Position numbers and translations under genes: made by a program
Notes under the pieces: model-generated
What the model saw: the letters and a program-made list of their open reading frames with translations, nothing else
What the model was told of the DNA's origin: nothing
Database searches by the model: none
Part shown: one piece after another, positions 5,908 to 13,389 of the stretch
How the letters are laid out: the number at the start of each line of letters is the position of its first letter
Numbering within the stretch: the stretch's first letter is position 1
DNA from: JBDSYA01 sp039925865
GTDB lineage: Bacteria; Bacteroidota; Ignavibacteria; Tepidaquicellales; Tepidaquicellaceae
Length of the DNA stretch: 14,795 bases
Direction of reading: 5' to 3'
Assembly (NCBI GenBank): GCA_039925865.1
Contig: JBDSYA010000029.1
Span: 1 to 14,795, forward strand

Positions 5908-6933
5908 ATGAAGAATATTTTTGTGACCGGTGGTGCAGGTTTTATAGGCAGTAATTTTGTCAAACATGCTCTTTACAATTATGACTATAATATTGTAAAT
6001 TTTGATAAGCTGACTTATGCAGGCAATCTTGAAAATCTAATTGATGTAGAGTTTAATGACAGATATAAATTCATTAAAGGCGATATTTGTAATAAGGAGG
6101 AAGTTGAAAGAGCTGTTCGGGCAAACCATATTGATACGATAGTCAACTTCGCTGCCGAGTCACATGTTGACAGAAGCATAATTGGAGCGAAAGAATTTAT
6201 TAATACCAATGTAATGGGTACGCATGTGCTGCTTGAAGTTTTAAAGGACTATGAAGTTGAAAAGTTTTTACAGGTTTCGACTGATGAAGTTTATGGCTCG
6301 CTTCCCGAAGACAAGCCTGAGATAAAGTTCACAGAAAAAACTCCTATAACTACTAACAGCCCTTATTCAGCGAGCAAAGCTTCAGCTGATCTGTTGTGCA
6401 ATGCTTTTTATCACACATTTAAATTACCTATTTTAATAACCCGGTGTTCAAATAATTATGGCCCTTATCAGTTTCCCGAAAAGCTTATCCCGCTTATGAT
6501 CGCCAAAGCGCTCAACGGAGAGAAGCTTCCCGTTTACGGTGACGGAAAAAATGTAAGAGACTGGTTACATGTAGAGGATCACTGCTCCGCCATTTTGGAA
6601 GTTTTACATAAAGGAAAAGATGGAGATATTTACAATGTCGGGGGAAATAATGAATGGTATAACATTGACATCGTTAAACTGATCCTAAAAAAACTCGACA
6701 AGGGCGAAGAGATGATCCAGTATGTAAAAGACAGGCCCGGACATGACAGAAGATATGCAATAGACTCAACGAAGATAATGTCCGAGATCGGGTGGAGCCC
6801 GAAGTATGATTTTGAAACCGGCATTGAAGTAACTGTGCAATGGTATATGAAAAATGTGGACTGGTGGCAGAAAGTTATGAGTGGTGAGTATAAAAAATAT
6901 TATGAAGAGAATTACGGGTCAAAAGTAGGTTAG
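5908..6933 (+). CDS. rfbB: dTDP-glucose 4,6-dehydratase
   Basis: The enzyme converts dTDP-D-glucose to dTDP-4-keto-6-deoxy-D-glucose using bound NAD, the second step to dTDP-rhamnose and other deoxysugars of surface polysaccharides; it is cytoplasmic. The 341-residue product is an extended short-chain dehydrogenase: TGGAGFIG (7-14) binds NAD, LTYAGN (35-40) and AAESHVDRS (82-90) are family blocks, STDEVYG (124-130) supplies the Thr/Asp/Glu of dehydration, and YSASK (153-157) gives the catalytic Tyr and Lys. SNNYGPYQFPEKLIP (181-195) and the C-terminal RPGHDRRYAID block complete the RmlB/RfbB pattern at full length. The usual partners (rfbA, rfbC, rfbD) are absent from the window. Instead it sits 3 bp after an outer-membrane barrel gene, so it may feed a pathway encoded elsewhere. 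Confidence 0.96.
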   Translation: MKNIFVTGGAGFIGSNFVKHALYNYDYNIVNFDKLTYAGNLENLIDVEFNDRYKFIKGDICNKEEVERAVRANHIDTIVNFAAESHVDRSIIGAKEFINTNVMGTHVLLEVLKDYEVEKFLQVSTDEVYGSLPEDKPEIKFTEKTPITTNSPYSASKASADLLCNAFYHTFKLPILITRCSNNYGPYQFPEKLIPLMIAKALNGEKLPVYGDGKNVRDWLHVEDHCSAILEVLHKGKDGDIYNVGGNNEWYNIDIVKLILKKLDKGEEMIQYVKDRPGHDRRYAIDSTKIMSEIGWSPKYDFETGIEVTVQWYMKNVDWWQKVMSGEYKKYYEENYGSKVG

Positions 6934-6989
6934 TCAATGGTCAATAGTCAATAATCAATGGTCAATAGTCAATAATCAATGGTCAATAA
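6934..6989. repeat. Heptamer tandem array, eight copies of TCAATRR
   Basis: Starting on the base after the rfbB stop codon, the sequence is eight uninterrupted 7-bp units in the order TCAATGG, TCAATAG, TCAATAA, TCAATGG, TCAATAG, TCAATAA, TCAATGG, TCAATAA. There is therefore also a 21-bp higher-order period. Only the last two bases of each unit vary (GG, AG or AA). It is not part of a gene and ends 97 bp before the GldA-like start. Confidence 0.95.
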
Positions 6990-7039
6990 AGTATAGAATA
7001 ATAAATCAGTGAGGTGGTTGCAGTAATGTTTAAGCGGGT

Positions 7040-7069
7040 TTGAAAATTTTTTCACTAAAATTATTTTTG
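7040..7069 (+). promoter_or_regulatory. Bacteroidota-type sigma-A promoter for the Gld-like operon
   Basis: TTG (7040-7042), 19 bases, then TATTTTTG (7062-7069) match the known Bacteroidota consensus TTG-N19-TAnnTTTG with ideal spacing. Transcription would begin around 7075-7078, leaving a leader of roughly ten bases before the ATG at 7087. This is the best promoter match I found in the window. Confidence 0.72.
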
Positions 7070-7086
7070 CAGTATTAAAAACAAAT

Positions 7087-8031
7087 ATGTCAATTAAAGT
7101 AGAAGGTTTAACAAAATATTACGGACAGCAGGCTGCTGTAAATAATATTTCATTTGAAATAAATACGGGTGAGATCGTTGGATTTCTGGGACCTAACGGT
7201 GCCGGAAAATCTACAACTATGAAGATGATAACAACTTATCTTACACCTTCCGCCGGGAAGATCTATGTTAATGATCTTAGCACACAGGAAAAGTCAATGG
7301 AGGTGCGCAGGAAAATAGGTTATTTGCCTGAGCAGAATCCTTTATACCTGGATATGAATGTCCTGGATTATCTGGAATATGCAGCAGAGCTTGAATCAGT
7401 TCCGAAATCCGAAATGACTAAATCATTGAAGAAGATGGTTGACGTCTGCGGTCTTGGAGATGTACAGCATAAAGATATCGGTGAATTGTCAAAAGGATAC
7501 AAACAAAGAGTCGGGCTTGCACAGGCAATGATCCATGAGCCTGAAGTGCTGATACTTGATGAACCTACATCGGGGCTTGATCCTAATCAGATCATTGAAA
7601 TCAGAAAACTTATAAAACAGCTTGGTAAACAAAAGACGCTTGTCTTATCTACACACATTCTTCAGGAAGTAGAAGCAACTTGTGACCGTGTACTTATAAT
7701 TAATAAAGGTGAAATAGTTGCAGACGGAACTCCGGATTCATTGCAGGATAAATTCAAAGGACAGGTGCTTATCAGCCTTGTATTAAAAAAAGATTCTTTC
7801 GATAAAGAACAGGTTTTGAAAGCAATGTCTTCCATAAGAAATATTGAAAAAGCCAGAATTTCAAAAGAAGATGATCAGTCAATTCATTTTAGCCTTTCAG
7901 GAAGTAAAGGAGAAGATGTGAGAGAAGATATATTCAGAAAAGTTGTATCAATGAATATGGTCATACTTGGTTTGCATCAGGAAGAAACATCCCTCGAAGA
8001 TATTTTCAGACAATTAACAACTTCTAAATAA
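7087..8031 (+). CDS. gldA: ABC transporter ATP-binding protein, GldA-like
   Basis: The 314-residue protein is the ATPase of an ABC-2 type exporter. It shows Walker A GPNGAGKST (35-43), a Q-loop in LPEQNPLY (Gln83), the signature LSKGY (134-138), Walker B LILDEP (155-160), the D-loop SGLD (162-165) and the switch histidine in STH (His190). Residues 210-314 form the C-terminal extension typical of GldA/NatA-type subunits, ending SLEDIFRQLTTSK. GldA is required for gliding in Flavobacterium johnsoniae, where it works with GldF and GldG. Here it is the first of four genes in the same order (permease, GldG-like, DUF4340), so the same complex is expected. Non-gliding bacteria also carry such clusters, so motility is not implied. 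The symbol reflects family resemblance and context. Confidence 0.9.
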   Translation: MSIKVEGLTKYYGQQAAVNNISFEINTGEIVGFLGPNGAGKSTTMKMITTYLTPSAGKIYVNDLSTQEKSMEVRRKIGYLPEQNPLYLDMNVLDYLEYAAELESVPKSEMTKSLKKMVDVCGLGDVQHKDIGELSKGYKQRVGLAQAMIHEPEVLILDEPTSGLDPNQIIEIRKLIKQLGKQKTLVLSTHILQEVEATCDRVLIINKGEIVADGTPDSLQDKFKGQVLISLVLKKDSFDKEQVLKAMSSIRNIEKARISKEDDQSIHFSLSGSKGEDVREDIFRKVVSMNMVILGLHQEETSLEDIFRQLTTSK

Positions 8032-8050
8032 GTGAAACTTTAAATTTTAT

Positions 8051-8758
8051 ATGAAAAACATTTTAACGATTTTTAAAAAAGAGCTAAGGTCGTATTTCAA
8101 TTCACCTGTCGCCTATATTGTGCTGGTGGTATTCCTGATAATAACAGGATGGTTTTTTACAAGCAGTTTGTTTCTCAGCGGGTTTGTGACCATGAGAAAT
8201 GTATTTGACATCATACCTTTTATATTCCTTTTCTTTATACCTGCGATCTCCATGAGGACATTTGCGGAGGAAAAAAAATCAGGAACGATCGAACTGCTAT
8301 TGACCAAACCTATTTCAGATACAGATATTGTAGTAGGTAAATTTCTGGCTGCACTGGCTTTAACGGCGATTGCTCTGGCATTTACTTTTATATATGTGAT
8401 TAGCCTGACATTTTTGGGCAAAGTAGATATGGGCGCAATAATCGGAGCCTATATCGGGCTGCTCCTGATGAGCGGAATTTATATCGGCATCGGCATTTTT
8501 GCATCATCTCTTACTGAAAACCAGGTAGTTGCATTCATTATTAGTTTTCTGATGGTGTTTGCATTATTTCTTCTTAACAAAGTTTTAATGTTTCTTCCCA
8601 CATCACTTGCCTCAATCCTTGAATATATCAGCATTGATTATCACTTTGGCAATATTGCAAGAGGAGTTTTAGATTCAAGAAATATAATTTATTATCTAAG
8701 CGGAATTACCATCTTTATTTTATTGACAAAAACATCACTTGAAAGCCGAAGATGGTAG
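8051..8758 (+). CDS. gldF: ABC-2 type permease, GldF-like
   Basis: The 235-residue inner-membrane protein has six predicted membrane segments (about residues 20-42, 54-73, 98-122, 130-155, 160-181 and 210-228). Its N-terminal KELRSYFNSPVAYIV and the intracellular FAEEKKSGTIELLLTKPIS block (71-89) are hallmarks of ABC-2 permeases of the GldF/NosY kind; the latter is the coupling region for the ATPase. At about 235-240 residues it matches GldF-like permeases, which function as dimers with two ATPase subunits. It begins 19 bp after the ATPase stop and is followed 43 bp later by the GldG-like gene, consistent with one transcript. The transported substrate is not deducible. Confidence 0.9.
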   Translation: MKNILTIFKKELRSYFNSPVAYIVLVVFLIITGWFFTSSLFLSGFVTMRNVFDIIPFIFLFFIPAISMRTFAEEKKSGTIELLLTKPISDTDIVVGKFLAALALTAIALAFTFIYVISLTFLGKVDMGAIIGAYIGLLLMSGIYIGIGIFASSLTENQVVAFIISFLMVFALFLLNKVLMFLPTSLASILEYISIDYHFGNIARGVLDSRNIIYYLSGITIFILLTKTSLESRRW

Positions 8759-8801
8759 TTGAAACATTTTATATAATTTCAGGAATAAAAATTTAACTTA
8801 A

Positions 8802-10409
8802 ATGAATAAGAAAGACGCAATAATAAAAGTAGCGATAATAATAGGAATTATAGTTGTAATAAATGTCATCGCGAAAAGAGTTTTTACAAGGGTTGACCTG
8901 ACAAAGAACAACAGTTATACATTATCACCTGTCAGTAAGGACATCGTTTCTAATCTTGATGACAAGATCCTTGTCAAAGCCTACTTCAGCAATAACATGC
9001 CTCCGCCTTACAATAATTTAAGAAGACAGGTTCAGGATATTCTTGATGATTACAGATCATATTCCAAAGGAAATCTTAATTATGAATTTTTAAATCCGAC
9101 TTCTGAAGGCGAAGGGGAAGGAAACGAGCTTGATAAAGAAGCGCAGAAATATGGTATACAGCCGGTTCAGATACAGGCAATGGATAACGATAAACTGGAA
9201 GTGAAGAGAGCTTACCTTGGATTGGTTTTTCTTTACGGAGGCAAACAGGAAGTTATTCCTGTAGTTCAGTCTGCTGATAACCTGGAGTATGAGATCACCA
9301 ATCTAATCAAGAAGATGAATACTTTGACAAAGAAAAAAGTTGGCTTTGTCTCAGGTCAGGGAGAAGTAGATTTTAACAAGCAGGCGCAGATAAAATCAGT
9401 TTTAAGTGAGCAATATGATGTTACTCAGGTCGATCTTAATATTACCGGTGCTATTGATCCTGCAATAACGACTTTAATAATAATGGGTCCTAAAAATGAA
9501 TTTTCAGAAAGTTCAAAGTTCAAACTTGACCAGTTTGTAATGAACGGCGGCAATGTTGCTTTCCTGATAGATAAGATCACACCTAATTTTCAGCAGCAGG
9601 TTGTCATGGGAAATGAAATAAAGACAAATCTTGATGATCTGATGATCAGCTATGGTGTAAGAATAAATTCAGACCTCATAAGAGACATTCAATGTTCAGC
9701 TGTTCAGGTTCAGTCTCAGATAGGATTTCCAATTTCAGTCAATTATCCTTTCTTCCCCGTGATAACAAATATTGCAAAAGACAACCCGGCATTTAAAAAT
9801 ATAAAAAGCGTAGTTCTTACATTTTCGAGTTCGATCGACACAAGCGTTGCAAATGGAAAAAATCTCCAGATAACTCCTTTACTGGTAACATCCGATAAGT
9901 CAGGGCAGGTAAAAGATTTCTTTTTTCTTAACCTTGAACAATTTCAAAACCTGACGAAGAAAGCAGCCGATACATTATTTAATCAGAAAGGATTTACTGT
10001 CGGCGCAATATATAGCGGCAGATATAAAAGTTTTTACGGAGGCAAGGAGATGCCATCTGATACCTCTCAGGGCTGGGTTCAGTACACAGGCACAAGGCTC
10101 AGCGAGTCTACAAAAGATGCAAAGATAATAGCAATTGGAGACGGCGATTTTGCAAATGAAGAAAACAAACCGCCAAAAGAAAATTTAACCTTTTTCGTTA
10201 ACATGGTTGATTATCTTATGGATGATGTCGGCCTTGCCGAGATCAGAACAAAAACTTCCTCAGAAGCTCCAATTGAAGAGACTTCAGACGGAACAAAAAA
10301 GTTCTTAAAATATTTCAATCTTATTTTCCCTCCGGCATTAGTTTTGATGGTAGGTTTATACAAATGGAATCAAAAGAAACAAAAGAAAAGAAATTTACAA
10401 TTGAAATAA
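8802..10409 (+). CDS. gldG: GldG-like auxiliary protein of the ABC transporter
   Basis: The 535-residue protein has an N-terminal membrane anchor (8-24), a large extracytoplasmic part and a second membrane segment near the C-terminus (about 506-521), followed by a basic tail (KWNQKKQKKRN). Directly after the first anchor comes RVDLTKNNSYTLSPVSKDI (30-48). Then DDKILVKAYFSNNMPPPYNN, the ...GNLNYEFLNPT block and KKKVGFVSGQGEVDFN (about 177-192) follow, all typical of the GldG / ABC_transp_aux family. The globular part resembles a sugar-binding or GATase-like fold in related proteins, without known enzymatic activity. It is thought to assemble with GldA and GldF. Context on both sides (GldF-like, DUF4340) supports the call strongly; the molecular role of the family remains unsettled. 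Confidence 0.9.
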   Translation: MNKKDAIIKVAIIIGIIVVINVIAKRVFTRVDLTKNNSYTLSPVSKDIVSNLDDKILVKAYFSNNMPPPYNNLRRQVQDILDDYRSYSKGNLNYEFLNPTSEGEGEGNELDKEAQKYGIQPVQIQAMDNDKLEVKRAYLGLVFLYGGKQEVIPVVQSADNLEYEITNLIKKMNTLTKKKVGFVSGQGEVDFNKQAQIKSVLSEQYDVTQVDLNITGAIDPAITTLIIMGPKNEFSESSKFKLDQFVMNGGNVAFLIDKITPNFQQQVVMGNEIKTNLDDLMISYGVRINSDLIRDIQCSAVQVQSQIGFPISVNYPFFPVITNIAKDNPAFKNIKSVVLTFSSSIDTSVANGKNLQITPLLVTSDKSGQVKDFFFLNLEQFQNLTKKAADTLFNQKGFTVGAIYSGRYKSFYGGKEMPSDTSQGWVQYTGTRLSESTKDAKIIAIGDGDFANEENKPPKENLTFFVNMVDYLMDDVGLAEIRTKTSSEAPIEETSDGTKKFLKYFNLIFPPALVLMVGLYKWNQKKQKKRNLQLK

Positions 10410-10422
10410 TAAATTTTAAAAA

Positions 10423-11328
10423 ATGAAAAGCAGCAAAACATATTTATACCTGGGAATTCTTGCAGTGTTACTGATCGCTGCGTATTTTCTTACATCTGAC
10501 AGAGGAGACAAAACTTCAAGTTACGAACTTAAAGAAAAAAAACTTTTTGAGCTTGACTCTTCAAAGGTAGATAAAATTGAGATAAAAAATTTAGAAGGAG
10601 AACTTGTTTTATCAAAATCGACAGGTGAGTGGAGAGCAACATCACCTTATGAATATAATGTTAATTCGGCATTTGTAGAAAAGATAGTTTCGTCTTTGAA
10701 AAATATGAAGATCGAGAGCATTATTTCTACTAATCCAGCAAAGAAAGATACTTATGGATTTAAAGATTCAGAACAAGCGGAAATCTCAGTTTATGAAAGC
10801 GGAGTTCTCAAAGGTAAATTTTTACTGGGAGGAGCTTCAGCCGGTCAATCTTCACATATAAAGAAAATGGACTCAGACAATATTTATATTGCAGACAATA
10901 TTGAAAGAATTGATTTTATAAAACCTTTAAATGACTGGCGGGACAAAGGCATAGTAGCGATTCCTAAACAGGCCGTTAATTCAATCGAATATATTTCGGA
11001 TGCTGAAAGTTTTATCGTAAAAAGAGATTCAACAGGTAAATATTCGATCGGGCAGGATACAGTCGGTAAAAGTTTCGATGGTGTGCTGAGTCTTCTTGAA
11101 AAATTTGAAACTACCGGATTTAAAGACACTACATTTTCGGATCAGACAAAATTCAGCAATGTACTTAATATTGACTGGGGTAACAAAACAACTTTGATGT
11201 TCTTAAAATCAGATACAACATCCTCTAAATATTTTTTAAAAGTTTCAGATGGCAATCAGATATTTGAACTAGACAATGTCTTCGCAAAAAATATTCTGAA
11301 AACAAAAAAAGAAATTCTTACCAACTAA
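10423..11328 (+). CDS. DUF4340 protein, membrane-anchored partner of the Gld-like transporter
   Basis: The 301-residue protein has a short cytoplasmic N-terminus, one membrane anchor (7-23) and an extracytoplasmic domain. That domain contains two related units, one beginning KVDKIEIKNLEGELVLSK with GEWRATSPYEYNVNSAFVEK (from about 48), the other VNSIEYISDAESFIVKRDS with TGKYSIGQD (from about 185). This repeat of a beta hairpin plus helix is how DUF4340 (PF14238) proteins look. NDWRDKGIVAI (170-180) is the usual WRDK motif between them. Genes of this family commonly follow gldG-like genes, as here (13 bp gap), and are presumed to act outside the inner membrane with the same ABC complex. No activity is known. 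The C-terminal coding end forms one arm of the inverted repeat at 11306-11355. Confidence 0.85.
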   Translation: MKSSKTYLYLGILAVLLIAAYFLTSDRGDKTSSYELKEKKLFELDSSKVDKIEIKNLEGELVLSKSTGEWRATSPYEYNVNSAFVEKIVSSLKNMKIESIISTNPAKKDTYGFKDSEQAEISVYESGVLKGKFLLGGASAGQSSHIKKMDSDNIYIADNIERIDFIKPLNDWRDKGIVAIPKQAVNSIEYISDAESFIVKRDSTGKYSIGQDTVGKSFDGVLSLLEKFETTGFKDTTFSDQTKFSNVLNIDWGNKTTLMFLKSDTTSSKYFLKVSDGNQIFELDNVFAKNILKTKKEILTN

Positions 11329-11355
11329 CTGAATCTCAGTCTTGAATTTCTTTTT
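11306..11355. repeat. 12-bp inverted repeat spanning the DUF4340 stop codon
   Basis: AAAAAGAAATTC (11306-11317) and GAATTTCTTTTT (11344-11355) are perfectly complementary around a 26-base loop containing the DUF4340 stop codon. The right arm ends in five T residues, and its last base is the first base of the plsY -7 box. It could act as a weak terminator or limit read-through between the operons; the low G-C content and long loop argue against a strong one. Confidence 0.4.
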
Positions 11356-11362
11356 AAATTTG
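11355..11362 (+). promoter_or_regulatory. Candidate -7 box for plsY-gpsA
   Basis: TAAATTTG matches the Bacteroidota -7 consensus TAnnTTTG exactly, 18 bp before the plsY ATG. The only nearby TTG (11342-11344) is 10 bp away, too close for a standard -33 box, so promoter strength is uncertain. Confidence 0.4.
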
Positions 11363-11380
11363 TAACAACTAAGTTATATT

Positions 11381-12079
11381 ATGTTAAATCTGATAGGTCT
11401 GATTGCAGTAAGCTACATTATTGGAGCAATTCCGACAGCTCTGATCATTGGCAAAATTTTTAAAAAAATAGATATCAGGAATTTCGGGAGCGGAAATCTT
11501 GGTTCAACCAATGCTTTTAGAGTTCTTGGAATACCGCTTGGTATAATTGTTCAATCCATAGATATCTCAAAGGGATTGATTGCTGTTTTGGTGGTAACAA
11601 ATATATTTTACTCAAACCTTCCCTTTACAAATTATACCCCTTTCGAAGATATTACAGTTCTGAAGATCATCGCAGGTATAAGTGCAGTGCTTGGTCATAC
11701 ATTTTCCGTATTTGTTAATTTCAAAGGCGGAAAGGGGATTAATACTGCTCTTGGTATGCTGATCTCGCTTGCTCCCGTTGATGTGGGTATTAGTGTAGGA
11801 TTTTTTGTCGTGACAGTTCTGTTTTCCGGATATGTTTCTTTAGGTTCAATTGTTGCTTCATTTTTTTTCCCGGTCAGCATGTTTATCAGGGAAAATATTT
11901 TTAAAGTTGAAATATACGGATATAAAACTCTGATCTTTTTCAGTATAGGAATTTCACTTCTGCTGATATATAACCATCGTGAAAATATTAAAAGACTGCT
12001 TAACGGAAATGAAAATCGCTTTGATAAGCTTTGGCTGATCCGTCTGTTCAGGATCAAAGCGCCATTCGGAAAATCTTAA
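11381..12079 (+). CDS. plsY: Acyl-phosphate:glycerol-3-phosphate acyltransferase
   Basis: PlsY transfers an acyl group from acyl phosphate to position 1 of glycerol 3-phosphate, the first committed step of phospholipid synthesis in most bacteria; it is an inner-membrane enzyme. The 232-residue product has the three family motifs: SGNLGSTNAFRVLG (37-50), GHTFSVFVNFKGGKG (105-119, with the substrate-binding lysines) and YNHRENIKRLLNGNENR (197-213). Between them are about seven hydrophobic segments, plus DISKG at 61-65. Family members usually have 190-220 residues; the extra C-terminal tail (DKLWLIRLFRIKAPFGKS) is basic and possibly membrane-peripheral. The ATG at 11381 gives the normal N-terminus. 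Eight bases separate it from gpsA, whose product makes its substrate. Confidence 0.96.
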   Translation: MLNLIGLIAVSYIIGAIPTALIIGKIFKKIDIRNFGSGNLGSTNAFRVLGIPLGIIVQSIDISKGLIAVLVVTNIFYSNLPFTNYTPFEDITVLKIIAGISAVLGHTFSVFVNFKGGKGINTALGMLISLAPVDVGISVGFFVVTVLFSGYVSLGSIVASFFFPVSMFIRENIFKVEIYGYKTLIFFSIGISLLLIYNHRENIKRLLNGNENRFDKLWLIRLFRIKAPFGKS

Positions 12080-12087
12080 CATAAGAG

Positions 12088-13086
12088 ATGAAAATTGCTG
12101 TGCTTGGCGCAGGTGGATGGGGGACTACACTCTCCATATTATTAAATGAGAATGGTCATGATGTTACTTTATGGGAGTTTAATACAGAATATTCAAAAAC
12201 TCTCAGCGAATACAGAGAAAATTTTTACTACCTTCCTAAAATAAAAATTCCCAAATCAATATCCATAACTAATGACCTTGGCTTTGCTGCTAATGGAAAA
12301 AACATTTTAGTAATTGCCACCCCGACACAATTCATTCGTAACAGCCTTGCCGCACTCAACAATTTTGATTTCAAAAACAGTTTACTTGTATGCGTCAGTA
12401 AAGGGATTGAAAACGGAACTAACCTGCTTGTTTCAGATATTTTACTTGATATTTTTAAGAGGGCAAAAAGAAATAATATACTTTCACTCTCCGGTCCATC
12501 GCATGCAGAAGAAGTGTCTAGAAAGATCCCGACAGCCGTTGTTTGCGCAGGTGAGGATGACCGAAAATCTAAAATTGTACAAAAGGTTTTTTCCAATGAT
12601 TATTTCAGAGTTTACAGAAACGATGATCTGATCGGCACGGAAGTTGGCGGAGCTTTGAAAAACGTCATCGCAATAGCCGCAGGGATGTCTGATGGTGCGG
12701 GTTACGGTGATAATACTAAATCTGCCATTATGACAAGAGGGATCAACGAGATCATGCGTCTCGGTCTTAAGCTGAAGGCAAAACGTGAAACGTTTTTCGG
12801 TTTGTCGGGGATCGGTGACCTTATAGTTACATGTTCCTCTAAACATTCAAGGAACCGAAGCGTGGGTGAACAAATAGGTAAAGGAAAAAATCTGAAAGCA
12901 ATTTTAAAAGATATGAAAATGGTGGCCGAAGGAGTTGCTACGACGAGGTCGGCTTATGAACTTTCAAAAAAACTAAATATAGAACTACCAATAACTCATC
13001 AGGTATTTAATATACTCTTCAAAGATAAAGATCCTCATCTCGCCACTAAGATGCTAATGAACAGAAATCTGAAGGAAGAAAAGTAA
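12088..13086 (+). CDS. gpsA: NAD(P)-dependent glycerol-3-phosphate dehydrogenase
   Basis: GpsA reduces dihydroxyacetone phosphate to sn-glycerol 3-phosphate for phospholipid synthesis in the cytoplasm. The 332-residue length is typical. Visible motifs are the Rossmann GAGGWGT (7-13), VSKGIE (103-108), SGPSHAEEV (135-143), EVGGALKNVIAIAAG (185-199) with the catalytic Lys191, and the substrate-binding DLIVTCSSKHSRNR (244-257). The C-terminal domain contains the usual EGVATT and ITHQVFNILF segments. It is 8 bp downstream of plsY, a frequent pairing, so substrate production and first acylation are co-transcribed. Confidence 0.97.
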   Translation: MKIAVLGAGGWGTTLSILLNENGHDVTLWEFNTEYSKTLSEYRENFYYLPKIKIPKSISITNDLGFAANGKNILVIATPTQFIRNSLAALNNFDFKNSLLVCVSKGIENGTNLLVSDILLDIFKRAKRNNILSLSGPSHAEEVSRKIPTAVVCAGEDDRKSKIVQKVFSNDYFRVYRNDDLIGTEVGGALKNVIAIAAGMSDGAGYGDNTKSAIMTRGINEIMRLGLKLKAKRETFFGLSGIGDLIVTCSSKHSRNRSVGEQIGKGKNLKAILKDMKMVAEGVATTRSAYELSKKLNIELPITHQVFNILFKDKDPHLATKMLMNRNLKEEK

Positions 13087-13389
13087 TAGTCATTAAGTTT
13101 TATTTTTCAATTTGTTGAATTATCCGTTAATTTTTTACACTTTTTGATCTAAGATCATAATAGGGATGGCATCCCTTCTAATTGCCAATATATATCTAAC
13201 CAAACTCAAATGTGCATTTTGCGTTATATCATTTTCTTTCCCAGTAAAAATTTATTTAACATCCTGAATAGAGGTAATCATGAATATTTATTTTATATGG
13301 ATACCAAAAAAAAAGCCGGGAGAATATTTCCTCCCGGCTAAATGTGTTAAACGCCTCACATCTTAAAACCGATAATTTAGTTCGTGATA
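13087..13389. other. Intergenic region between convergent gpsA and the T9SS protein gene
   Basis: No gene is seen here. The region holds GATCT-A-AGATC (13146-13156), a 6-bp hairpin AGGGAT/ATCCCT with a 3-base loop (13162-13176) and TTCAA/TTGAA after gpsA; any of these could end the plsY-gpsA transcript, but none is followed by a good T run. The right part carries a clear minus-strand terminator (13306-13339). Confidence 0.6.
13306..13339 (-). terminator. Intrinsic terminator of the T9SS-secreted protein gene
   Basis: On the minus strand AGCCGGGAG (complement of 13331-13339), an 8-base loop and CTCCCGGCT (complement of 13314-13322) form a GC-rich 9-bp stem. It is followed at once by a run of T residues (nine A on the plus strand, 13306-13314, the first overlapping the stem). 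It lies about 50 bp past the stop codon at 13390 and is a textbook Rho-independent terminator. Confidence 0.92.

Noticed and set aside
12314..12631. Plus-strand 105-codon frame inside gpsA, and minus-strand frames at 12228-12596 and 12484-12846
   Set aside because: All overlap fully conserved gpsA motifs in the correct frame; they are shadows.
13162..13176. AGGGAT-GGC-ATCCCT hairpin as terminator of plsY-gpsA
   Set aside because: The stem is only 6 bp and the following bases (TCTAATTG) are not a T run; recorded in the intergenic entry but not called as a terminator.
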